16,481 nt of DNA from Acidobacteriota bacterium (GCA_029263435.1 JAJCXL010000074.1:1-16481); one strand, 5' to 3'; shown: positions 7,229-15,021, numbered from the stretch's first letter. Numbers and translations: made by a program. The notes: generated by a model not told the origin, from the sequence alone.

Positions 7229-9238
7229 TTACATCTGACGCGGTATGGGGATCCCCATCAAGTTCAAGGCAAACCGGTACTCGCGCAAGAAGATCTGAAC
7301 CGCGAGCAGCCGTAGCGCGCGCTTCGACGGATCCTCCTCTCCGGCAATGTGGTACTTGTGGTAGAAGCCGTTGAACCGTTGAGCGAGCCCTAGCGCGAAG
7401 CGCGCCACGTGGGCCGGCTCTTCCGTGCGAACCACCGCGCGAGCGACCGAAGAGAGCTCGGCCGCGGCGAAGATAAGCGCCCATACGTCGTCCGCTTCCG
7501 CTTCGGGCACATTCTCGAACGCACGACGGACCGCTTGGGTCTCGTCGGGCCGATCCGGCGGCTCTAGTGGCGCGTCGACTTTTTGCAGGATCTTCGCCGC
7601 GCGTACCGCGGCGTATTGAAGATAGGGCCCACTGTCGCCGTCGAAGCTCAGGGCCTCCGCGAAGTCGAAAGCGATGACCCGGTTCTTGGTGGTCTTGATC
7701 ATGAAGTAGCGGACGGCTCCCCGCGCAATCGCGTTGGCGATGTCGCCGCTTTCCGCCGGTTCGAGCGACGGGTTGCGGCTTTCGACCTCGGCGAGTGCCT
7801 TCTCCTCGAGGGAGGAGAGCAGATCGTCGGCTTTCACCCCGAGCCCCTTTCGGCCGGAGACCTCCAGGTAGGGTTTACTCTCGTCTTCCGGTCCGACTGG
7901 AAAGCCGAGCTCGCGACACGTCTGGGGGGTCAAGGCCACCATCTCATAAGAAAAATGATGCGATCTGTCCCGCGCTTGCTCCGACGCGAGGTGGGCGACG
8001 CCTCGTTGCACGATGTCCTGAAGATATGCCTGACGGGTGTCGATCACATTGTAGACCCGCTCGCCCCGTCCGAACGGCGGCGCGTCGGCCGAAGGCTCAC
8101 CGGCGGTGGTCGACCACACGACGCCGTCGGGATCGGTGTAGTCGTGGAATCGAACGAAGCCGAACTGTCGATCGAGCAAGCCCAGCTTCCACATTTGATA
8201 GGCGATATCTTTGCCGACATAGGTGACGGTGCCGTTCGAGCGGACGATGACTTTTTCGTCATTTTCGTCAGGCTCGTTGTTCTCGTCGGGCGTGTCGGGC
8301 TGAGTCGCGTTCGCGGGGCTTTTGCCGGAAGGGTTGCCCACATCCATGACCCAGCACCCCTCGTTCTTACCCCCGGTCGAGAGCCGGATGGCGCCTTTGT
8401 CCTTCAACAATTGATAGGCGCGGTCCCAAAACCGCAGCTTGAGAATGTCGCTCTCCCACGGAAGAAGGTCGTAGCGGACGTCGATCCGATCCATCGTGAG
8501 GAGGTGGCATCGAACGATCGCGTTCGCGATGAAGGCAGCGAGAGGAGCTTCCGGGGCGTTACCCTCTTCGATCGCCTTGAGGGTGGCTGCGCGCAGCTCG
8601 AGCCGGGCGCGATCCTCTTCGTAGAAACCCGAGACCCGGGCATAGAGATCCCAGCACGTGTAGTCGAACCGTCCAGTGGCTTCGATCCGCTCGACGTCTT
8701 TTTGGGTCATGTTCTCGATATGGAGGAATCCGACCACGACGTCGGCGACCTGAACCCCGGTATCGTCGATATAGTTTTGGACCTCGACGTCTTCGCCGAG
8801 AAATCGCAATACCCGGACGAAGGTGTCTCCAAGGGCCGCGTTGCGGAGGTGGCCGATGTGAGCCGCTTTGTTCGGATTGATGTTCGTGTGCTCGACGATC
8901 ACTTTCGTCGATGGGGCTTTGGGGGCGGTCTCTCCGCCGATGAGTCCGTCGATGAAGGCCGCACGATCGAGAAAGAAATTGAGATAGCCGGGGCCGGCGA
9001 CTTCGATGCGTTGCACGCCTTCGATCTCGCCGAGCTCGGAGGCGAGGGCTTCCGCAATCTTGCGGGGAGCCATTTTGGCGGATCGCGCGAGATCGAACGC
9101 CACCGCGAAAGCGGCGTCTCCGAGACTCGTTTTCTTCGGACGGGTCGAGATGATGTCGTCGAGCTCGACAGCGTACAGATCGTGAACGGCTTTTCGGATC
9201 GCTTCGGTGAGCCTCAGCGCTAAACCACCTTCAGTCAT
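7229..9238 (-). CDS. argS: Arginyl-tRNA synthetase
   Basis: The 669-residue class I synthetase charges tRNA-Arg in the cytoplasm. It shows the N-terminal tRNA-recognition domain (about 1-105), the HIGH motif at 127-130 inside EHTNINPNKAAHIGHLRNA, the QNYIDDTGVQVADV block (154-167), and an SGRKGLGVKADDLL segment (461-474) in place of a canonical KMSK. The C-terminal anticodon-binding helical domain ends in MGIPIPRQM. It is somewhat longer than the common 550-600 residues. Part of the excess is an Asp/Glu/Asn/Pro-rich insertion in the catalytic domain at about residues 312-328 (8255-8305). The ATG at 9236-9238 lacks a Shine-Dalgarno site but sits just behind a perfect -10 box. Confidence 0.96.
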   Translation of the reverse strand: MTEGGLALRLTEAIRKAVHDLYAVELDDIISTRPKKTSLGDAAFAVAFDLARSAKMAPRKIAEALASELGEIEGVQRIEVAGPGYLNFFLDRAAFIDGLIGGETAPKAPSTKVIVEHTNINPNKAAHIGHLRNAALGDTFVRVLRFLGEDVEVQNYIDDTGVQVADVVVGFLHIENMTQKDVERIEATGRFDYTCWDLYARVSGFYEEDRARLELRAATLKAIEEGNAPEAPLAAFIANAIVRCHLLTMDRIDVRYDLLPWESDILKLRFWDRAYQLLKDKGAIRLSTGGKNEGCWVMDVGNPSGKSPANATQPDTPDENNEPDENDEKVIVRSNGTVTYVGKDIAYQMWKLGLLDRQFGFVRFHDYTDPDGVVWSTTAGEPSADAPPFGRGERVYNVIDTRQAYLQDIVQRGVAHLASEQARDRSHHFSYEMVALTPQTCRELGFPVGPEDESKPYLEVSGRKGLGVKADDLLSSLEEKALAEVESRNPSLEPAESGDIANAIARGAVRYFMIKTTKNRVIAFDFAEALSFDGDSGPYLQYAAVRAAKILQKVDAPLEPPDRPDETQAVRRAFENVPEAEADDVWALIFAAAELSSVARAVVRTEEPAHVARFALGLAQRFNGFYHKYHIAGEEDPSKRALRLLAVQIFLREYRFALNLMGIPIPRQM

Positions 9239-9245
9239 GAGCGGG

Positions 9246-9251
9246 ATTATA
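9246..9251 (-). promoter_or_regulatory. -10 box of argS, predicting a leaderless transcript
   Basis: The minus strand reads a perfect TATAAT that ends 7 bases before the argS ATG, so transcription would start at or within a base or two of the start codon. No clear -35 hexamer is present. The absence of a ribosome-binding site between this box and the ATG fits a leaderless mRNA. Confidence 0.55.
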
Positions 9252-9346
9252 GCGTCGCCCGACGGACCGCTTTACGAGAAGGCGAGCGCTCTCCGCGGAC
9301 GACGCCTTCTTGGTGAATCGGCGCAGACCCGGATAAGTGATTTATC

Positions 9347-10759
9347 ATGTGCAGCGTGGCGAGCTCTAACGAATCGGAGGCGTTGTTCAGTCACCATCGC
9401 CGGACGACGGTGATTTTGTCGGGTGAGGGGACTGCGAGCGCCTATCTTGCGGGTGCCCTCCGGGCTCTGACAGACGCTGGAGTACGGATCGATTGTCTCG
9501 TGGGGGTAGGCGCAGGCTCGTTGGTGGCCGCGATGGCCGCTATCGATTCGGGCTCGAGGCTTGCCGGGAAAGAAGGTTTTTTTGCGCACATGGAGGCCGA
9601 TCGGCCGTGGCGCTACCGTCGTCTCTATTTTTTGAGCTTGGTGCTTCTCGCCGCCTGCTTCGCCGTGTTCGCCTCACCGGTCCTGTTCGGCGCCGCGGCG
9701 CTTCTTAGCGTGCCGCTCGTCGCACTCACGCGTTTCTTGAGCGAGCAGCCGGCCGAAGGGGTCGTGGCTCCGTGGCTGGGTCGCTTCGTTGCAGCGGCAG
9801 AGCCTTTTTACCTTCGGGCCCTGGTGGTGCCTTTGATCGCCCTGTGCGCGCTGTGGCTCGGCTGGCTCGTGATGAATGCCTTGAAGTCGCGGCGGGCTCC
9901 GAGGCTTCCGGCGCCGTTCGAGCTCGGTCGGCTGGAACGCTGGCTCACGACGAGTCTGTGGAAAGCCGTTCGCGGCACTTCGACCGATGAGCTTCCCCGC
10001 AGTCGTGAGGCGCTGGGCGATGCCTACCGAAAGTTGCTCGCGGGGAGTCTCGGACAGAGAGGCTACGCGGAGCTCGTCTTCTACGCGCTCGATACGGATG
10101 CCGGACAAGAAGTGCCTTTCGTTCTCTTGAAGGACCGCTTCGCCAAGAAGCTCAAGAGCGCGCGAGCGGCGCGGGTCGATCGCAGCGCCGAGCCCATCGA
10201 TCTCGCGCGAGAAGACGGGCGCTTGTTCTTCGATGCGCTCTTGGCCTCGCTGAGCCCGCCGGGGCTGGTACCGAGTGTGCCTATCCAGCTGCCGCTCGGC
10301 TCATCCCATGGAGGAGAAGTTCATCGATTCTCCTCGAGCTTGCTCGCCTCCGGTGGGGTGGTCGCGGACGCGGTTTCCGCCGGAGCGGAGCAGCTCGTGT
10401 TCCTCTCCTCTTGTGTCCCCGGTGATAAAGCCGTCGGAAACGCTTTCGAGCGCATCACCGAAGCGGCGTTGCGGAGGAACCTGGCACAGCAGATTTCCGA
10501 AGCGTCTCGGGTCTCCGATCTTTCGGTTTTTCTCATTCGCCCGGACAAGCAACGGCTGGGCGCTTATGAGACGTTCGGTCGTGCTCAGGTTGGAGGCGAG
10601 AAGCTCGGGCTGGAAGCTCTCTACGCGCATGGTCGTCGTGACGCGGTACGATTGTTCGTCACACCGGTCTTGGGCGATGGGCTGCGACCCGAGATGGAGT
10701 CGCCGAGCGTATCGGAAGCGCTCCAGCAGGATCTTCCGGTAGGGCCTCGAGAGCTCTGA
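9347..10759 (+). CDS. Patatin-like membrane protein, predicted catalytically inactive
   Basis: The 470-residue protein begins with a patatin-type fold: VILSGEGTASAYLAGALRAL (22-41), then DCLVGVGAGSLVAAM (49-63). A far-downstream SGGVVADAVSAGAEQLVFLSS segment (335-355) aligns with the DGG strand of patatins. Active patatins use Ser in G-x-S-x-G and Asp in D-G-G; here the positions are Gly55 and Ser335, and the glycine-rich oxyanion loop has Glu27. Two hydrophobic stretches (about 92-130 and 154-178, two to four membrane helices) are inserted between the two patatin halves. The family hydrolyses lipid acyl chains, but this copy should not do so by the usual dyad. It might bind lipid or act as a scaffold; that is inference. 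The start has no visible Shine-Dalgarno site. It is divergent from argS. Confidence 0.75.
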   Translation: MCSVASSNESEALFSHHRRTTVILSGEGTASAYLAGALRALTDAGVRIDCLVGVGAGSLVAAMAAIDSGSRLAGKEGFFAHMEADRPWRYRRLYFLSLVLLAACFAVFASPVLFGAAALLSVPLVALTRFLSEQPAEGVVAPWLGRFVAAAEPFYLRALVVPLIALCALWLGWLVMNALKSRRAPRLPAPFELGRLERWLTTSLWKAVRGTSTDELPRSREALGDAYRKLLAGSLGQRGYAELVFYALDTDAGQEVPFVLLKDRFAKKLKSARAARVDRSAEPIDLAREDGRLFFDALLASLSPPGLVPSVPIQLPLGSSHGGEVHRFSSSLLASGGVVADAVSAGAEQLVFLSSCVPGDKAVGNAFERITEAALRRNLAQQISEASRVSDLSVFLIRPDKQRLGAYETFGRAQVGGEKLGLEALYAHGRRDAVRLFVTPVLGDGLRPEMESPSVSEALQQDLPVGPREL

Positions 10760-10760
10760 A

Positions 10761-10776
10761 CGCGCGATCCCGCGCG
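10761..10776 (+). terminator. GC hairpin one base after the patatin-like gene
   Basis: CGCGCG-ATCC-CGCGCG forms a perfect 6-base-pair stem with a 4-base loop, starting one base after the stop codon. No run of T follows, so it is only a candidate terminator or mRNA end-stabilising hairpin. Confidence 0.4.
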
Positions 10777-10821
10777 ACGAGGAGGCTCCGGGAGGGGCCG
10801 AGTCAAAGCTCGCGCTTTGCA

Positions 10822-10849
10822 GAGACAATCGAAGCGTGGGCGCTACAAT
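10822..10849 (+). promoter_or_regulatory. Possible promoter for 10861-13286 gene pair
   Basis: TACAAT (10844-10849, 5 of 6 matches) lies 16 bases after GAGACA (10822-10827, 4 of 6). The predicted start of transcription would be only a few bases before the ATG at 10861. A GAGG at 10855-10858 could serve as ribosome-binding site only if transcription begins further upstream, so the two readings compete. Confidence 0.35.
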
Positions 10850-10860
10850 GGAACGAGGAC

Positions 10861-11433
10861 ATGGAAAACGTATTAGGGCTCGCGTTCGTCAGTCTGGGCG
10901 CTTTGTTCACGGTTTGGAACGCGGTGGGTCTCTCCCGATACCTGAAGTTCCGACGCGTGGCGCGCTCGGCTGAGCTCACCTGGGCGGTGCCCCGCCCGTG
11001 GTTCTATGGCATGTGCCTAGGGATCGGATTCTTCATGGTGAGCTTGACGGTGTTGAGCATCTTCGTGCTCAGGCGCCCTCTGCTCGCAACGTTGGCCCAA
11101 GCGTTGATGGCGCTGTATTACACGGTGGTGTTTCCGTTGACGTTGCGCATCCAACGAGGCTTCTACCGTACCGGCATTTGGCTCGATCGCGGGTTCGTCC
11201 CCTACAAGGCCGTTCGCCGCCTGAACTGGCGGGAGACCCCGGAAATCCTCCTCATGGTGGACAGCGATCACTCTTGGTTGGGTGAGGGGCACCAGAGCTT
11301 GAAGGTCCCCGGCGAACGGTTCGGCGAAGCGCGGCGGATCCTCGCGAGCCATATCGAGGATCAGACGCTGAGCGTCGAGACTCATATTCTGGGCCTGTCG
11401 GAGGTCGATCAACCGGCCCAGGAACAAGTCTGA
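10861..11433 (+). CDS. Small inner-membrane protein of unknown function
   Basis: This 190-residue protein was not recognised as a named family. Residues 4-22, 49-71 and 75-97 are hydrophobic and form about three membrane helices. The rest is soluble: RGFYRTGIWLDRGFVPYKAVRRLNWRE (about 100-126) followed by EILLMVDSD and a basic/acidic tail. The pattern of helices followed by a strand-rich stretch reading G-x-x-L-x-x-G-F-V-P-Y-x-x-V-x-x-L-x-W resembles bacterial PH-like membrane proteins or the DUF5673 type, but only loosely. The ATG has GAGG 2 bases upstream, a short spacing. It is 5 bases ahead of the homocysteine methyltransferase/MTHFR gene and is probably co-transcribed, though nothing in the protein suggests a methionine role. 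Confidence 0.7.
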   Translation: MENVLGLAFVSLGALFTVWNAVGLSRYLKFRRVARSAELTWAVPRPWFYGMCLGIGFFMVSLTVLSIFVLRRPLLATLAQALMALYYTVVFPLTLRIQRGFYRTGIWLDRGFVPYKAVRRLNWRETPEILLMVDSDHSWLGEGHQSLKVPGERFGEARRILASHIEDQTLSVETHILGLSEVDQPAQEQV

Positions 11434-11438
11434 GCGTC

Positions 11439-13286
11439 GTGATGGAACGAAAAGAGTTCGCCGCGCGAGTGCGCCGTGCCCCCGTCGTCTGTGACGGAGC
11501 GATGGGGACCGCGCTCTACGCGAAAGGCGTCATGGTGAACCGGTGCTTCGACGAGCTGAACCTCTCCAACCCGGAGCTCGTCCAATCCGTGCATCGAGAT
11601 TATCTCGCGGTCGGTGTCGATATCATCGAGACCAATACCTACGGCGCGAACCGCATCAAGTTGGGGGTGCACGGGTTCTCCGATCGCGTTCACGAAGTCA
11701 ACGAGAAGGGTGCCACGATTGCCCGTGAGGCCATCGAGGCCGAGAGCCGCACCGGGTGGGTGGCGGGCTCGATTGGACCCCTCGGAAAGCCGATCGCGCC
11801 TATCGGCACCATCTCCGAAGTCTACGCGCGCGAGACGTTTCGCGAGCAGGCGGACGGCCTCGTCGCCGGAGGCGCCGACCTCCTCATCCTGGAGACGTTC
11901 TCCGACCTGCGAGAGATCGAACAAGCCATCCTCGCCGTTCGAGCCGTTTCCCGAGAGATCCCGGTCATCGCTCAAATGACCTTCGGAGAAGACGGATCGA
12001 CGCCCTTGGGCGCGAACCCTGAGCTCGTGGCTCGGAAGCTGTCGGCTCTCGATATCGACGCGATCGGGGCGAACTGCAGTGTGGGACCCGAGCTGATGCT
12101 TCGTGTCGTCGAGCGACTCGCGACCGCGACCACGCTGCCACTATCGGTGCAACCCAATGCGGGTCTTCCGGAGCTCGTCGACGGGCGGGTGATTTACTTG
12201 AGCTCGCCGGAATATTTGGCTCACTACGCGCTGCGTTTTCTCGAGGCGGGCGCCGTCATCCTCGGGGGATGCTGCGGCACGAACCCTTCCCACGTCGGCG
12301 CGATGGTCGGCACGGTCCGTTCGCGCGATCCCCGTCCGGCGCCGATCGAAATGGAGCTCGGCTCCGCGGAACGCTTGGAGAAGGCGCCCGTCCCCCGCCG
12401 CGACAAATCTCGTTTGGCCAATGCCCTTGGACGCAAGTTCGTGATCGCGGTCGAGATGGACCCACCCAAAGGTGCGGATGCGGGACTCCTGCTGGAAAAG
12501 GCTCAATGGCTGAAAGACAGCGAGGTCGATTTTCTCAACATCGGGGACGGAGCCCGCGCGAGTGCGCGGATGAGCGCTTTGTCTTTCGCGGCCCTGCTGG
12601 AGCAAAGAGTCGGAGTGGAGACCATTCTTCACTACCAGTGTCGCGACCGGAACCTCATCGGGATCCAGTCTGATCTGTTGGGCGCGCTGGCGCTGGGCTT
12701 GAAGAACATCCTCGCGGTGACGGGAGATCCGCCCCGCCTCGGCGACTACCCCTATGCGACGCCGGTCTTCGACGTCGATGCGGTGGGGCTCGTGAAAGTA
12801 TTGTCGCGTTTGAATCAAGGCCTCGATCTCGCGGCGAATCCTCTCGGCCCGGCGCTTCCTTTTCATATCGGCGTCGGCGTGAATCCGGGCGCGACGGACT
12901 TCGACGAGGAGATGCGAAAGTTCGAGCGAAAGGTCGACGCGGGAGCGGAGTACTGCTTGACGCAGCCCGTGTTCGAGCCACGGTTTCTCGAGAGATTCCT
13001 CGACGCCGCGAAGTCGTTCGACATCCCCGTCGTCGTCGGCCTGCTGCCTCTCGTGAGCTCCCGAAATGCCGAGTTCCTGCACAACGAAGTGCCCGGGATG
13101 GCGGTGCCGGACGCGGTGAGGCAACGGCTCCAGCGAGCGGTCACGGTCGAGCAGGCCCAAGACGTGGGCGTCGAGATGGCTCGCGACGCGCTGCATCAAG
13201 CCAAGGCGCTCGCCGCTGGCGCCTACGTGATGCCGCCGTTCAATCGATTCGAGATCGCGATCGAGGTCGTCAAAGACATCACCTGA
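11439..13286 (+). CDS. Bifunctional homocysteine S-methyltransferase / methylenetetrahydrofolate reductase
   Basis: The 615-residue fusion has an N-terminal homocysteine S-methyltransferase domain (about 1-295). It shows CDGAMGTALYAKG (18-30), DIIETNTYGANRIKL (61-75), and the three zinc-binding cysteines Cys213 (GANCSVGPE) and Cys278-Cys279 (GGCCGTNPSHVGAM). A linker leads to a MetF-like FAD domain (about 333-612) with AVEMDPPKG, LHYQCRDRNLIGIQSDLLGA, ILAVTGDPP and GAEYCLTQPVFE. It matches YitJ-type proteins of Bacillus in order and length. The MetF part reduces 5,10-methylene-THF to 5-methyl-THF. The other part moves a methyl group to homocysteine to give methionine; its donor (methyl-THF, S-methylmethionine or another) is not settled by sequence. 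The start is GTG at 11439 or the adjacent ATG at 11442. Confidence 0.95.
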   Translation: MMERKEFAARVRRAPVVCDGAMGTALYAKGVMVNRCFDELNLSNPELVQSVHRDYLAVGVDIIETNTYGANRIKLGVHGFSDRVHEVNEKGATIAREAIEAESRTGWVAGSIGPLGKPIAPIGTISEVYARETFREQADGLVAGGADLLILETFSDLREIEQAILAVRAVSREIPVIAQMTFGEDGSTPLGANPELVARKLSALDIDAIGANCSVGPELMLRVVERLATATTLPLSVQPNAGLPELVDGRVIYLSSPEYLAHYALRFLEAGAVILGGCCGTNPSHVGAMVGTVRSRDPRPAPIEMELGSAERLEKAPVPRRDKSRLANALGRKFVIAVEMDPPKGADAGLLLEKAQWLKDSEVDFLNIGDGARASARMSALSFAALLEQRVGVETILHYQCRDRNLIGIQSDLLGALALGLKNILAVTGDPPRLGDYPYATPVFDVDAVGLVKVLSRLNQGLDLAANPLGPALPFHIGVGVNPGATDFDEEMRKFERKVDAGAEYCLTQPVFEPRFLERFLDAAKSFDIPVVVGLLPLVSSRNAEFLHNEVPGMAVPDAVRQRLQRAVTVEQAQDVGVEMARDALHQAKALAAGAYVMPPFNRFEIAIEVVKDIT

Positions 13287-13313
13287 GTGAGGCTCCGGCC
13301 GCGGCTATCCGCT

Positions 13314-13334
13314 CGCCGGAACCTCGGTCCGGCG
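13314..13334 (+). terminator. GC-rich hairpin after the methyltransferase/MTHFR gene
   Basis: CGCCGGA (13314-13320) and TCCGGCG (13328-13334) form a perfect 7-base-pair stem with a 7-base loop, 27 bases after the stop codon. The following bases (CTAGTTCGTTT) are only mildly T-rich, so it is a weak intrinsic terminator candidate. The rest of the 147-base gap up to 13433 shows nothing else clear. Confidence 0.4.
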
Positions 13335-13433
13335 CTAGTTCGTTTGCCGCCGCAAGAGCCGCCGATGGGCTGAAACCGGCGAGATTATCGTGTATGGTGA
13401 TGGGACCATGCTCGGAGCGCGAAGTCGTCGGCC

Positions 13434-14417
13434 ATGATCATTAATATACTGGGCGGTCGGGTCGCCCGCACCGTCGACCTCATCACCGCTTGTTTAGCCG
13501 TTTCCGCCTCCGTCGCTGCCCAAGACCCCGCGAAGATCCCGACGTTCACGTCGGATGTCGACATGGTCGCCATCGCGATCGCCGTCACGGACAAAGACGG
13601 AAACTTCGTCACGGGTTTGACCGAAGAGCAGTTCACCGTCTACGAGGACGGAAAGAAGCAAGAGATTCAGCTCTTCGGTGCGGGCCTGGAGGAGTCCTGG
13701 GTCGACCTGGCGCCGGAGGTCAAAGACGAGCTCTCGGGGCGGCAGGTCATGGGGCTCATCATGGATTCGAGCGGAAGCATGGAAGACGACATGCCGCTCG
13801 TTCAGGAGGCCGCGCTGAAGTTCTTGTCGAATATTCCGAAATCGGAAAACCTGTTCATCATGGATTTCGACGAGAATATTCGGCTATCCCGTTATTCGTC
13901 CGACGACCAACGCCAGATTGCCGAGCGGGTCTACGACATCGAGTCAGACGGGTGGACCGCGCTCTACGATGCCGTCGCGACCTATCTGGAGCGAGTCTAC
14001 GATCTGGATGGACGCAAAACGCTCGTGATGTTTAGTGATGGCGTCGATTCAAGGAGCACCTTGTCGATCGGAGAAGTGTTCGAGATGGTCAAGCTGTCGG
14101 AAGTGACCATCCATACGATTCATTTCACCGGTGGTCGAACGAACGCGAACCGGCTCTTCAGCGAAGGGCGGTTCTTGCGGCAGCTCGCCAATGAGACGGG
14201 AGGCTCCTACGCGACCGGTACCTCGCTCGAGCAGATCGACGAGTTGTACGACAAGATTCTCGAAGAGCTCTTCAGCCAATACAGCTTGGGCTATGTCTCG
14301 TCGAATGACAGCCGCGACGGAAAATACCGCAAGATCAAAGTCGAGATCTCCGGGGCCGATGTGAAAGTGCGTCATCGCCGCGGCTACTTCGGCCCCGAGC
14401 CGCCGATCTCCAACTGA
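13434..14417 (+). CDS. Secreted VWFA-domain protein, acidobacterial type
   Basis: This 327-residue protein has an N-terminal signal sequence with likely cleavage after VAA near residue 29. A beta-rich segment follows (about 40-85): AIAVTDKDGNFVTGLTEEQFTVYEDGKKQEIQLF. It is the hallmark of the VWFA-related proteins described in Acidobacteria (TIGR03436-like). A von Willebrand factor A domain (about 104-285) has a complete metal-ion adhesion site: DSSGS at 111-115, Thr175 in GWTALYDA and Asp202 in FSDGVDS. The C-terminus (YRKIKVEISGADVKVRHRRGYFGPEPP) also fits this family. It probably acts in the periplasm or outside the cell, binding partner proteins through a metal-dependent site; its partner is unknown. 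A stop at 13398 and no earlier in-frame start make ATG 13434 the only good start. No strong Shine-Dalgarno site is visible. Confidence 0.9.
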   Translation: MIINILGGRVARTVDLITACLAVSASVAAQDPAKIPTFTSDVDMVAIAIAVTDKDGNFVTGLTEEQFTVYEDGKKQEIQLFGAGLEESWVDLAPEVKDELSGRQVMGLIMDSSGSMEDDMPLVQEAALKFLSNIPKSENLFIMDFDENIRLSRYSSDDQRQIAERVYDIESDGWTALYDAVATYLERVYDLDGRKTLVMFSDGVDSRSTLSIGEVFEMVKLSEVTIHTIHFTGGRTNANRLFSEGRFLRQLANETGGSYATGTSLEQIDELYDKILEELFSQYSLGYVSSNDSRDGKYRKIKVEISGADVKVRHRRGYFGPEPPISN

Positions 14418-14501
14418 CCCCCCCGGGGAAGCGCCACCGTGTCCGCGAGCTCGCGAATTAGACTAGGAATTGCCGCTCCTAAGGGCTAGCATACGTGCAT
14501 C

Positions 14502-14819
14502 ATGAGAGCCACGTTTAACGTCAAAGACGACCGCTACGAAGTTACGCTCGAAAAGCGCGAGCGCGGGGAAGAAGACAAGTTCAACCCATTCGCAGGCACC
14601 GTTTCGGGCCCCACCGGCGGCGGAGTGCAAGGGACGTTTCAGATCACGGACGAGGCCCTCAAGCGGGCCGACGAAAGGGCCTCCTCGAGCGGGGTCACGA
14701 GCGACGAGCTGCTTGCGCGCGCGTGCGGCAAATCCGCGGCCACCGAGCTCGTCATCCGCCAACTGAAGCCTGAATTTTCGTTCGTCGTCGATCACCGATT
14801 CGTCGAAGTCGTCTCGTAG
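14502..14819 (+). CDS. Small hypothetical protein, unrecognised
   Basis: The 105-residue protein is charged and soluble, with no signal peptide or membrane helix. It has an N-terminal strand-like start (MRATFNVKDDRYEVTLEKRE), a Gly-rich middle (TVSGPTGGGVQGTF), a helix-rich stretch (DEALKRADERASSSGVTSDELLARACG) and a strand-like tail. I do not recognise the family. It is accepted as a gene because it fills the space between two firm genes on the same strand, reads in a plausible amino-acid composition, and ends in a strong hairpin. The ATG has no visible Shine-Dalgarno site. A TAGCAT at 14487-14492, 9 bases ahead, could be a -10 box for a nearly leaderless message. No function is proposed. 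Confidence 0.6.
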   Translation: MRATFNVKDDRYEVTLEKRERGEEDKFNPFAGTVSGPTGGGVQGTFQITDEALKRADERASSSGVTSDELLARACGKSAATELVIRQLKPEFSFVVDHRFVEVVS

Positions 14820-14836
14820 ATCCGTCTTACGGATCT
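14818..14836 (+). terminator. Perfect 8-base-pair hairpin over the stop codon of the small gene
   Basis: AGATCCGT (14818-14825) and ACGGATCT (14829-14836) are perfect inverted copies around a CTT loop, and the stem includes the last two bases of the TAG stop. There is no T run after it; an A run (GGAAAAAAAT) appears about 10 bases later. It may end transcription or protect the 3' end. Confidence 0.45.
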
Positions 14837-14909
14837 CGTCAGCCGGAAAAAAATCTCACCTCGGACCTCGCTTTCCCCACATCACCCCAAATGGGTCCGT
14901 CCGCTGGCG

Positions 14910-14915
14910 TATAAT
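14910..14915 (+). promoter_or_regulatory. -10 box for the DUF4159/VWA cluster
   Basis: A perfect TATAAT sits about 107 bases before the preferred GTG start at 15022, giving a leader of about 100 bases. No good -35 hexamer was found at 16-18 bases, so it may depend on an activator or another sigma factor. The rest of the gap 14837-15021 shows no further clear element except the ribosome-binding site. Confidence 0.45.
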
Positions 14916-15011
14916 GTTGTTGTAGATAAATCACTCGGGCTCAGGGTTCTATAGACCAGTCGCAGGCGCTTTGGCCTGTGCCGCGTCGCTTTCGCTCGCG
15001 GCGTCGTTTTC

Positions 15012-15019
15012 GAGGGAGG
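15012..15019 (+). promoter_or_regulatory. Shine-Dalgarno site favouring the GTG start at 15022
   Basis: GAGGGAGG lies just before GTG 15022. Using the GAGG at 15012-15015 the spacing is 6 bases. The earlier TTG (14971) and the later ATG (15043) have no comparable site. Confidence 0.5.
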
Positions 15020-15021
15020 CC

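Noticed and set aside
7583..9223. A 546-codon open frame on the plus strand, antisense to argS
   Set aside because: argS on the minus strand has full family motifs across the same bases. The antisense frame gives no recognisable domain and is a by-product of high GC codon bias.
12141..13199. A 352-codon minus-strand frame within the methyltransferase/MTHFR gene
   Set aside because: It is rich in Arg, His and Asp with no domain pattern, and lies wholly opposite strong MetF motifs.
13382..13398. GATTAT and TATGGT as -10 boxes for the secreted VWA gene
   Set aside because: Neither has a -35 hexamer at a usual distance; the choice between them is arbitrary.
14971..15021. TTG at 14971 as start of the DUF4159 protein
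   Set aside because: No Shine-Dalgarno site precedes it and it would add 17 residues ahead of a normal signal sequence; GTG 15022 has GAGGGAGG just upstream and a basic n-region.
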